A stretch of DNA of 64,000 nt. Origin: Hyphomicrobiales bacterium (GTDB taxonomy: Bacteria; Pseudomonadota; Alphaproteobacteria; Rhizobiales; Xanthobacteraceae). The position numbers and the translations under genes are program-made. This document shows, piece by piece, positions 46,000-53,601 of the stretch. The stretch spans positions 1-64,000 of the forward strand of contig JAFKKG010000036.1 of the NCBI GenBank assembly GCA_017305715.1, written 5' to 3'. The first letter of the stretch is position 1. Each line of letters begins with the position of its first letter. The notes under the pieces are model-generated. The model was not told the origin of the DNA, made no database searches, and worked only from the letters and a program-made list of their open reading frames with translations.

Positions 46000-46092
46000 A
46001 TGGCCAAGAAAGCTAAGAAGGCAAAGAAGGCGAAGAGCGCAGTGAAGAAGACTGCGAAGAAGACCCGCAAGGTCGCGAAGAAGAAGAAGTAA
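46000..46092 (+). CDS. Lysine-rich 30-residue histone-tail-like peptide
   Basis: The product MAKKAKKAKKAKSAVKKTAK then KTRKVAKKKK has 16 Lys, one Arg and seven Ala in 30 residues. An ideal AGGAGGG lies five bases before the ATG. The AKK repeats resemble the C-terminal tails of histone H1, bacterial HU-like proteins and the TopA tail in this window, so nucleic-acid binding is likely by charge alone. It has a private 550-base leader. I cannot name a family. Confidence 0.7.
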   Translation: MAKKAKKAKKAKSAVKKTAKKTRKVAKKKK

Positions 46093-46910
46093 CTTCGCTT
46101 CTCCAAGATTGCCGGCGGCTTGATGCCGGCACGTCACACGAACCATCAGACCGTTTGCTTCTCGGAGCAAACATAACTCGGATGGCTCTGGTCGACGAAA
46201 GAGGGTGTCGGCGAGACATCAGGTCAAACGGCTGGATCGACTTTCGGGAGAGTTCGCTTTTCCAAAACCGGTCCGGCAGAAGAAACGAGCTTTCTTCGTT
46301 CGGTGCGGAATCTTTGCTCCGCAATTTCGCCGGGCTCAAAGCCCGGCTGAAATCTGGTCCTGACGTGTTCGCCGACGCCCTCGTTCCCCGGAACGCCTTC
46401 CGTTCCGATGGCCGCGCCCCCGGCGCCCGGCGTTCTGACATTTCCAAATCCTTTACCTGCCTGCTTTCGACCGCCCCTGGCGTCTGACCGCCCCGCGGCT
46501 TCCGCGGCTGTGGTGGGTCGCGGTCATATTTCGCCACGCATCGCTTGCGCCGCGCCCACCGATTCGGCGCTGGACCTTCTGCAGATGCTGGTGCTCCGTT
46601 CGCGCCGATGACCACGCGCGAAATGCGAGGCGTTGCAATGGTTATCGTTCTGCCAAATGGCAGGGTAAACCGGTCTTCACGAATCCTGACTTGTTGCTGC
46701 GGCGCAGGGACTTTTGCGATTTCGTGCGGGCCGCGCCGCACCGCGCGTTTACACCCCGTTCATCGCGAAATTTAAACTGCCCTTCAAATTTGATCGGTCA
46801 TGATCATCCCAACAAGCCGGCAAACGGCGTGGAAAGTAACGGGACGTTTCAGACAGTGGACAGGGGCCGCGCTCGGGGGAGGGCGGCAACAAGAAAAAGG
46901 GGAGACTTCA
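46093..46910. other. Intergenic region without a supported gene
   Basis: About 820 bases. Two hairpins are visible: TGCCGGC/GCCGGCA at 46110-46131, just after the lysine-rich gene and possibly its terminator, and GCCGGGC-TCAAA-GCCCGGC at 46329-46347. Open frames on both strands exist but are Arg/Ser/Pro-rich, lack ribosome-binding sites and look like G+C artefacts. Confidence 0.5.
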
Positions 46911-47174
46911 ATGTTTCAGGGACAATTCGATCTGGAGACAGCAACACCGGTGGAAACCGCAATCCCCGATCTGCTGTTCGAGCGTGGCCTGTACTGGGCG
47001 AGCGGCCGTTCCGGCGTCGTCAATCTGATCGCCGCCCATAAATGGTTCAATCTCGCCGCCCTCAAGGGCCGCACGGATGCGGTCTCGATGCGCCGCGAAG
47101 TCGCCGAGATGATGTCGGACGTCGAGATCGCCACGGCGCAGCGCGAAGCCCGGGCCTGGATGACCGAGCACTGA
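46911..47174 (+). CDS. Small Sel1-repeat-like protein
   Basis: 87 residues from the ATG at 46911 with AAGGGGAGACTTCA upstream. FERGLYWASGRSGVVNLIAA followed by HKWFNLAALKGR matches one Sel1-type repeat (a short alpha-alpha solenoid unit usually mediating protein contacts). The first 25 residues are polar and acidic. One repeat alone is unusual; it may form part of a complex. Function unknown. Confidence 0.78.
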   Translation: MFQGQFDLETATPVETAIPDLLFERGLYWASGRSGVVNLIAAHKWFNLAALKGRTDAVSMRREVAEMMSDVEIATAQREARAWMTEH

Positions 47175-47564
47175 GCGGCGAGATGACGGGGTGCCGGCCG
47201 ACGCCGGCAGCGCCAGATCAAGCGCACCGACAACACGCAGGTCACGCGAACAGGCTTGCTGAAATCATCGAGGCATTCGGGCCATAACGTCCACGGCCCA
47301 CGATCCGCCCGCGCAACGAAGCGCCTCATCAGCTCCTCCGCAGAAGCACAGGAGTCATGGCGAGGCAGCAGCGTTTTGATACAGCCGCGGTCATAGGTCC
47401 TGCATCGCGCATTATTCGATCACTTTGTCCGCCAACGTCAGCCGTCGAACCGGCCTCGCGTCGTAGCGGCCCGTTCCGCTGCGTTGACGTCACGACTCCG
47501 GAACGGCTAAGCTGTGCCCTCCCGAATTCCGCGTTTCGTCTCCTATTTTGCGGTTCCTTTTGCC
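47175..47564. other. Intergenic region before the PKHD dioxygenase gene
   Basis: 390 bases. A hairpin TGCCGGC-CGAC-GCCGGCA at 47192-47209, soon after the Sel1-like gene, may end its transcript. Nothing else recognisable. Confidence 0.5.
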
Positions 47565-48251
47565 ATGCTCGTTGCGATTCCCAACCTTCTTACGCCGCAG
47601 CAGGTTGCATACGCGCGGCAAAAGCTCGACGCGGCGGCGAATTGGATCGACGGCGCGGCCACGGCGGGTGTTCTGGCGAAACAGGTCAAGCGGAACCGGC
47701 AGATCGACCAGAGCCACCACGTCGGACAAGAAATCGGGCAGATGATTCTCAAGGCGCTGGCCAGCAACGGGACCTTTATGTCTGCCGCGCAGCCGGTGAA
47801 GGTGCTTCCGCCGAAGTTCAACCGGTACGAAGGGGGGGAGCACTACGGGGCGCACATCGATAACGCCGTCATGGACATCCCCGCTTCAGGCGGCGTGCGC
47901 CTGCGTGCGGACCTCTCGATGACTGTCTTCTTCTCTGAACCCGGGGAATACGACGGGGGCGAGTTGCGTGTGCTGGACACGTATGGGCACCAGGCCATTA
48001 AACTTCCGGCGGGGCATGCCATCCTCTACACCGCCACGAGCCTGCACGAGGTGACGCCGGTCACGCGGGGGATCCGCACGTCCTCTTTTTTCTGGATACA
48101 GAGCATGATCCGCGATGACGGGCGGCGGTCGATGCTCTACGAGCTGGGCGAAGTCATCCATTCGCTCGCGGCAACACATCCCGACCACCCGTCCCTCGCT
48201 GGGTTTCTGGGCCACTATCACAAGCTGCTGCAGCGTTGGACGGACGTCTGA
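47565..48251 (+). CDS. PKHD-type Fe(II)/2-oxoglutarate dioxygenase (YbiX/PiuC family)
   Basis: 228 residues. The iron ligands are His97 and Asp99 in HYGAHIDNAVM and His161 in TSLHEVTPVTRG; Arg171 is the probable 2-oxoglutarate-binding residue. PPKFNRYEGGEHYG and DLSMTVFFSEPGEYDGGEL are strong signatures of the PiuC/YbiX group. In pseudomonads piuC accompanies a TonB siderophore receptor, but no receptor is adjacent here. The ATG at 47565 gives the family N-terminus MLVAIPNLLTPQQV. Confidence 0.92.
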   Translation: MLVAIPNLLTPQQVAYARQKLDAAANWIDGAATAGVLAKQVKRNRQIDQSHHVGQEIGQMILKALASNGTFMSAAQPVKVLPPKFNRYEGGEHYGAHIDNAVMDIPASGGVRLRADLSMTVFFSEPGEYDGGELRVLDTYGHQAIKLPAGHAILYTATSLHEVTPVTRGIRTSSFFWIQSMIRDDGRRSMLYELGEVIHSLAATHPDHPSLAGFLGHYHKLLQRWTDV

Positions 48252-48885
48252 ACGGGCAGGGAAGCGGGTGCGATGCCGGTGGTGTCGACGACGTGCGGCG
48301 CGAACCTCTTGAACGAGCCGAGTTTGCCTGAAGCGATCCATTCGTGATTGCTGGTGCCGGCGGTGGCGATACGGCTCGCTGGCGGGCGTCACGCCCACGC
48401 TGCCAAACATGAAGCTGAGGCGACCGAGAAACAGAAACACGTGATGAAGAATCATGTGCGGCTGCCGAAATGGCATGGGATGAAGCGTACGCGGCACCAA
48501 AGTGAAATCTGCATCATGCAGAGAAAAACGATCGGGATGAGGTCGCAGAGGTTGTCGCGTCATCTGGGGCGCAGGCAGGCGTTTTCTCGGTGCGTCGGTC
48601 GGGTTCATCCGAGCGCTGATAACCGTTCGATCGGCGTGTCAGTCCGGCGGTGTTTGCTTGCTGCGGCGGTTTTGCCGATATGGAGGCGAGAAAGGGCTGC
48701 CATTGCGACGAAGCGCAAGGTCCGGCCAACCCCCGCCGGTTCGCCGCTACCTAGTCCGACTTGTCGAGCGAAATCAATCAGGTGTCGTTTCAGCCGATCT
48801 ACCTCTGTTGAGCGCGCCGGGTCCGGCATGGGAGCAGCCTTCGGGTTTGACCCTGCTGGTCGATTCGATGCATAAGACCCGCACC
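48252..48885. other. Intergenic region between dioxygenase gene and tRNA-Ser
   Basis: About 630 bases with no supported gene. A minus-strand frame around 48245-48390 reads TSNHEWIASGKLGSFKRFAP, which looks protein-like but has no start and is bounded by stops; it may be a gene remnant. Confidence 0.45.
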
Positions 48886-48977
48886 GGAGAGGTGGCCGAG
48901 TGGCTGAAGGCAGCGCTTTGCTAAAGCGCCATACGGCGAAAGTTGTATCAAGGGTTCGAATCCCTTCCTCTCCGCCA
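48886..48977 (+). tRNA. tRNA-Ser (anticodon GCU)
   Basis: GGAGAGG at 48886-48892 pairs with CCTCTCC at 48967-48973, followed by discriminator G and an encoded CCA. The D-arm region is TGGCCGAGTGGCTGAAGGC, the anticodon arm CGCTTTGCTAAAGCG has anticodon GCT, there is a long variable arm as in all serine tRNAs, and the T arm is GGGTTCGAATCCC. It reads AGC/AGU codons. Confidence 0.97.
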
Positions 48978-49979
48978 CCACCCCTGGGCACGAGCATTTC
49001 ACTTCAGTTCGGGGACGCGGGTCTCTCCTGAGAAAAGCTTCGTTTCGAAGGCTCGCGCAGACCCGATGCGGCATGGCTCGCGGACCTGATCCGTCAAGCA
49101 TCTGGCGGCGCCGCGCATTGTTACCGGCTTCATTCCGGAACGACGTGAACACCGCGAGTCCCTGTTTTTATAGCGGATTCGACGATTCTGGCGCGGCGTC
49201 GATGGCCATCTGGCTCTCCGCGTCTTCGGCCGTCGCGTGTTCGATTCGTTATCGCGGGCGACCACATTTGATTCAAGCAAGCAGCTGTTCCCGGGCACGG
49301 CAAGAAGGTGTTGGAACTTGCTCGGAGATTGAAAGACCTTCGTCCTCCAAGCGCCTCGGCGATTCCGCGGCAGGTCAGCCGAACCGCCTCATTGTTGTCG
49401 CGATTGCGGCCCGCACGGCGCCGTTGCCCACACCTTCTTATTGAAGCGCTGCTTCGAAGGACGTGGTCAGCGCCGAGCCAGCGCGCCGGCGTCTGATGTC
49501 GGCGACTCTATAATAGGTGACGGTTGGCGGGTGGGGATTCGATGTTTGCCGCGCTCGATTCGACGCCATGCGGCCTCAGGAGGGGGAGAGGCGCCCGACC
49601 AGTACCCCGCGGCAACCATTCACGCGTCAAATGGAACTTTTTAAAAAACATCAATAAAAACAATGCATTGAGAAAAAAGTTCGATCACATCTGCGTGTTA
49701 TTTGTGCAACACCCTTCGGAAAAGGGGCTGAGTCATGCGTTCCGAAGCGGTTCCTTTGTTGCGTGTGCAGAAGTCCTCGGTAATTGTGATCACGCGACGG
49801 AGGGGGGCATCCCGAGGTCGTCCCGTTAGGTGGTTCGCTTAAGTCCCTCGCGTTGATGCGGGAGTGTCCGAAGGCGCGAAGCGACGAAGCGGGTTTCAGG
49901 GGATTAAGGGAACCAACCTTAGGGTGTTTACACCCGGCGGATCCGGAACCTTCCCTACAGAGCAACTTGGAGGTTTATC
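48978..49979 (+). other. One-kilobase region upstream of the first porin
   Basis: No supported gene. An AT-rich tract at about 49631-49690 (A-runs and T-runs) is the most likely promoter/UP-element zone for the porin, leaving a leader of nearly 300 bases. That leader contains a CTTCGGAA/TTCCGAAG pair near 49715-49747 and a small hairpin GGGTG-TTTA-CACCC at 49922-49935, 45 bases before the start codon. Confidence 0.5.
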
Positions 49980-51596
49980 ATGAAGATGGTTAAGAGCCTA
50001 ATTCTCGGCTCAGCGGCGGGTCTCATCGCCATGAGTGGAGCTCAGGCTGCCGATCTTCCCGTCAAGGCCAAAGCGGTCGAGTACGTGAGGATCTGCTCCC
50101 TGTACGGTGCTGGTTTCTTCTACATTCCTGGCACTGACACCTGCATCAAGCTGGGTGGTTACGTTCGTGTCGACACCACGTTCAATGGTGGCATCTACGG
50201 TCAGCCGGCGTGGTCGGGCGACCTCGGTCAGCAGAACCGCTATCGCGACTACTATGCTTCCCGCTCCCGTATGGCGTTGACGGTCGATACGCGCACCGCC
50301 ACCGAATACGGTGTTGTCCGTACCTTCGGTCAGGCTGACTTCCAGTTCACGACCCAAGGCAACACCACGGTCAACCCGAACCTGTTCACGGGTTCGCCGA
50401 GCATCGGCACTTCCACGGGCCTGCTGAACAGCCCGGGCGAAGGTTACGTCGCGGTTGAAATGGTGTTCATCCAGTTCGCTGGTTTCACCTTCGGTAAGTC
50501 GGCTTCGGCCTACGCAACGCCGTGGCATGGGTATCCGGGCAACAACAACTCGTACCTGCTCGGCGGCCATGACACCGTCACGGGTGTGAACAACATCCAG
50601 TACACCGCTCAGTTCGGCAACGGCGTTTCCGCCACCATCGGTCTCGATGATCCGGTCACGTTCAACCGTACCGCGGTTTACAACCTCGGCCTCGGCCTCG
50701 GCTTCGCGGGCACTGGCGCCAACACCTACGCTGGCGTGCATGCTCCGGACGTCGTCGGCAACATCCGCGTCGACCAAGCCTGGGGTCTGTTCCAGATTTC
50801 GGCCGCTGCGCATGAAGTCTCCGGTTCCTACAACATCCTGAACACCGTTGCGGCTCCGGCTGGCGGCGTGGGTGTTGCTGCGGGCGCTCCGACCGCTCTG
50901 TCGGAAATCTCTGGCCACCCCGACACCAAGTGGGGCGGTTCGGTGATGGCTGCCTTGCAGATCAAGAACCTCCCGACCGGCGCGGGCGACGATATCAAGA
51001 TCGACGCCACCTACGCCAAGGGTGACACCAAGAACGTGATCTCCACGAGCGCGGCCTCGCCGAGCTTCGCGATGTTCGGTGGTACCGGCCGTCCGGGCGC
51101 CTATCAGAGCATCGGGTTCGGTGCGACGACGGACGCTGTGTATCTGCCCGCCCTCAACGGCGGCACGGGTGACCTGAAGCTGACGGAAGCCTGGGGTGTC
51201 CGTGGTGCGTTCAACCACAACTGGGATCCGTACTGGTCGTCCAGCCTGTTCGGCAGCGCTTCGTGGGTCAAGTACAACGGTAACGCTCTCGACCTGACCT
51301 CGGCCAAGGGCCAGTATTGCGCGGTCTACGTGACCGGCAAGGCTGTCTCCGCTGACTTCACCTGTAACCCGGACTTCTCCGTGTATCAGGTGGGCGTCGT
51401 GACCCGCTGGACTCCCGTCAAGAACCTCACGTTCTCGGCTGAAGTCGGTGCGTTCTTCCTCGACCAGAAGTACACCGGTGCCGTCGCGACCGCGGGTGGC
51501 CCGGGTGCTCCGAAGCCGGGTGGCGCAGGTGCTGTGTACGAGTTCAAGGACCAGAGCACTGTGTACCTGAACGTTCGCGCTCAGCGTAACTTCTGA
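49980..51596 (+). CDS. Alphaproteobacterial porin (PF02530), first of tandem pair
   Basis: 538 residues. Signal peptide with cleavage after AQA (about residue 23), then ADLPVKAKAVEYVRICSLYG, the standard start of Porin_2 trimeric beta-barrels. GAGFFYIPGTDTCIKLGGYV and the C-terminal YLNVRAQRNF (final Phe needed for BAM insertion) support outer-membrane location. Codons such as GGT, CGT, TAC and AAC are clearly enriched relative to neighbouring genes, a sign of very high expression. TTGGAGGTTTATC precedes the ATG, and a 13-base-stem terminator follows. Confidence 0.95.
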   Translation: MKMVKSLILGSAAGLIAMSGAQAADLPVKAKAVEYVRICSLYGAGFFYIPGTDTCIKLGGYVRVDTTFNGGIYGQPAWSGDLGQQNRYRDYYASRSRMALTVDTRTATEYGVVRTFGQADFQFTTQGNTTVNPNLFTGSPSIGTSTGLLNSPGEGYVAVEMVFIQFAGFTFGKSASAYATPWHGYPGNNNSYLLGGHDTVTGVNNIQYTAQFGNGVSATIGLDDPVTFNRTAVYNLGLGLGFAGTGANTYAGVHAPDVVGNIRVDQAWGLFQISAAAHEVSGSYNILNTVAAPAGGVGVAAGAPTALSEISGHPDTKWGGSVMAALQIKNLPTGAGDDIKIDATYAKGDTKNVISTSAASPSFAMFGGTGRPGAYQSIGFGATTDAVYLPALNGGTGDLKLTEAWGVRGAFNHNWDPYWSSSLFGSASWVKYNGNALDLTSAKGQYCAVYVTGKAVSADFTCNPDFSVYQVGVVTRWTPVKNLTFSAEVGAFFLDQKYTGAVATAGGPGAPKPGGAGAVYEFKDQSTVYLNVRAQRNF

Positions 51597-51621
51597 TCCC
51601 GAAAGACTTGAAACAACAGGG

Positions 51622-51653
51622 AAACCCCCGGCAGGCAACTGCCGGGGGTTTTT
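51622..51653 (+). terminator. Strong terminator of the first porin
   Basis: AAACCCCCGGCAG, GCAA loop, CTGCCGGGGGTTT, then further T residues: a perfect 13-base stem with a GNRA tetraloop. The same hairpin ends the second porin. Confidence 0.95.
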
Positions 51654-51821
51654 CGTTGTGCTTTATCCGCCGCACACCGTCGCGCCCCGAAAATGTTGCG
51701 TAGCAAAAAGATCACACCGAATGACCAAGTGGAGCGTTTCACATCGTTGTCATTCTCGGCGCCCGTTTCTGGGTTAACTGTTCGCCATGCACTTGCATGA
51801 ATCGTGGGACAGGAGACCCGA

Positions 51822-53408
51822 ATGAAAATAGCGCGAACTCTAATTCTCAGCTCAGCGGCGGCCCTGATGGGCTTCAGCGGGGCTGAAGCGGCCGACCTTC
51901 CGGTCAAGGCCAAGGCCGTGGAATATGTGAGGATCTGCTCGCTTTACGGAGCCGGCTTCTTCTATATCCCGGGCACCGACACCTGCATCAAGCTCGGCGG
52001 CTATGTGCGCGTCGACAGCACTTTCAATGGCAGCATCCATGGCCAACCGGCATGGAGCGGCGATCTCGGGCAGCAGAATCGCTATCGCGATTACTTTGCC
52101 GCGCGTTCCCGTATGGCGCTGACCATCGATACCCGTACCGCCACCGAGTATGGCGTGGTTCGTACCTTCGGCCAGGCTGACTTCCAGTTCAGCACCCAAG
52201 GCAGCAACAACGTCAATCCGAACAGTTTCACCGGTTCGCCGAGCGTCGGCACCTCCACCGGCCTGTTGAACAGCCCGGGCGAAGGCTACGTCGCGGTGGA
52301 GTACGTCTTCATCCAGTTCGCCGGCTTCACCTTCGGTAAGTCTGCCTCGGCCTATGCGACGCCCTGGCAGGGCTTCCCGGGTAACATCAATTCGAGTCTG
52401 CTCGGCGGCCAGAACACCGATACCGGTGTCAATCAAATTCAGTATACCGCGCAGTTCGGCAATGGCGTGAGCGCGTCGATCGGTCTCGACGATCCTGTCG
52501 TCTGGGATCGCACCAGCGTCTTCAATCTGGCGCTTCCGCTGAATGCCACGCTCGGCGGCAGCAACGTTTATGCAGGCGCCCACGTGCCCGATATCGTCGG
52601 TAATGTGCGCGTCGACCAGGCCTGGGGTCTCTTCCAGATTTCGGCAGCGGCCCACGAAGTCAGCGGCTCCTACAACATCCTGAACACGACGGGCGCTCCT
52701 GCCGGTGGTGTCGGCGTTGCCGGCGGTTCGCCCACCGCTCTGTCGGAAATCTCCGGTCACCCCGACACCAAGTGGGGCGGTTCGGTGATGGCGGCCTTGC
52801 AGCTCAAGAACCTCCCGACCGGCGCGGGCGACGACATCAAGGTTGATGTCAGCTACGCAAAGGGTGTCACCAAGAACGTGATTGCAACCTCGTCGGCTTC
52901 GCCGAGCTTTGCAATGTTCGGCGGTACAAGCCGCGCGGGCGCTTATCAGAGCGTCGGCTTTGGCGTGACGACGGATGCGGTCTACCTGCCGGTGGCAAAT
53001 GGTGGTGACGGCTCGCTGCATCTGACCGAATCGTTCGGCATCCGCGGCGCGTTCAACCACAACTGGAACCCCTACTGGTCGACCAGCCTGTTCGGAAGCT
53101 ATTCGGCGGTTCGTTATGACGGCGCGGCGAAAGCTTTCATGTGCACCAACTACACGACGCCCGCCAAGGCGGTCAGCGCGGACTACAGCTGCAACCCCAA
53201 CTACAACGTCTCGCAGCTCGGTCTTCTCACCCGTTGGACTCCGGTCAAGAACCTGACGTTCTCGGCCGAAGCCCAGTGGTTCCACCTCGATCAGAACTTC
53301 ACCGGTTCGGCAACGCTCGGCGCGTCCGCGCCGAAGCCGGCTACCGTGTACGAGTTCAAGGACCAGAACACGGTTCTGCTGCAGCTTCGCGCTCAGCGTA
53401 ACTTCTGA
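51822..53408 (+). CDS. Alphaproteobacterial porin (PF02530), second of tandem pair
   Basis: 528 residues, close paralogue of the first porin. Signal peptide ends AEA, mature start ADLPVKAKAVEYVRICSLYG is identical, and the C-terminus VLLQLRAQRNF again ends in Phe. The surface loops around residues 150-200 and 430-490 differ most. Codon use is ordinary for the genome (GGC, CGC, TAT), unlike copy one. The ATG at 51822 has AGGAGACCCGA before it. The two copies probably differ in expression level and pore specificity. Confidence 0.95.
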   Translation: MKIARTLILSSAAALMGFSGAEAADLPVKAKAVEYVRICSLYGAGFFYIPGTDTCIKLGGYVRVDSTFNGSIHGQPAWSGDLGQQNRYRDYFAARSRMALTIDTRTATEYGVVRTFGQADFQFSTQGSNNVNPNSFTGSPSVGTSTGLLNSPGEGYVAVEYVFIQFAGFTFGKSASAYATPWQGFPGNINSSLLGGQNTDTGVNQIQYTAQFGNGVSASIGLDDPVVWDRTSVFNLALPLNATLGGSNVYAGAHVPDIVGNVRVDQAWGLFQISAAAHEVSGSYNILNTTGAPAGGVGVAGGSPTALSEISGHPDTKWGGSVMAALQLKNLPTGAGDDIKVDVSYAKGVTKNVIATSSASPSFAMFGGTSRAGAYQSVGFGVTTDAVYLPVANGGDGSLHLTESFGIRGAFNHNWNPYWSTSLFGSYSAVRYDGAAKAFMCTNYTTPAKAVSADYSCNPNYNVSQLGLLTRWTPVKNLTFSAEAQWFHLDQNFTGSATLGASAPKPATVYEFKDQNTVLLQLRAQRNF

Positions 53409-53432
53409 TCCCGAGAGACTTGAAACACCAGG

Positions 53433-53463
53433 AACCCCCGGCAGGCAACTGCCGGGGGTTTTT
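53433..53463 (+). terminator. Strong terminator of the second porin
   Basis: AACCCCCGGCAG, GCAA, CTGCCGGGGGTT and a T-run, nearly identical to the terminator of the first porin including the flanks. Confidence 0.95.
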
Positions 53464-53601
53464 CGTTGTGCGTCGCCTTAATCGCTCAGCGGCGACGTGC
53501 GGGCCGCGGCGCATCGTCGCCGGAGCCCCGTTGCGTGCGTTGAAATTTGTCTCGCCCGGCGCAAGGCGGCGGGACGCGATCGCGAAAAGTTCGGTGATCG
53601 G

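Noticed and set aside
46013-46741. A 242-codon minus-strand frame covering the lysine-rich gene and beyond
   Set aside because: Ser/Arg-rich without recognisable motifs. Its start has no ribosome-binding site, and it runs antisense through the well-supported peptide gene.
48348-48875. A 175-codon plus-strand frame before tRNA-Ser
   Set aside because: Low-complexity, Arg/His-rich, no start signal; it ends at the tRNA.
48886-48977. tRNA-Ser as an integration site for an island
   Set aside because: No repeat of the tRNA 3' end, integrase or phage gene is visible on either side within the window.
49073-49444. A 123-codon frame in the region upstream of the first porin
   Set aside because: No start signal, Ser/Ala/Arg-rich composition, no similarity I can recognise.
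50010-51638. Long open frame antisense to the first porin (and another at 51852-53285 antisense to the second)
   Set aside because: Biased codons in highly expressed porins leave the complementary frame open. Composition is Arg/Val/Asp-rich with no domain.
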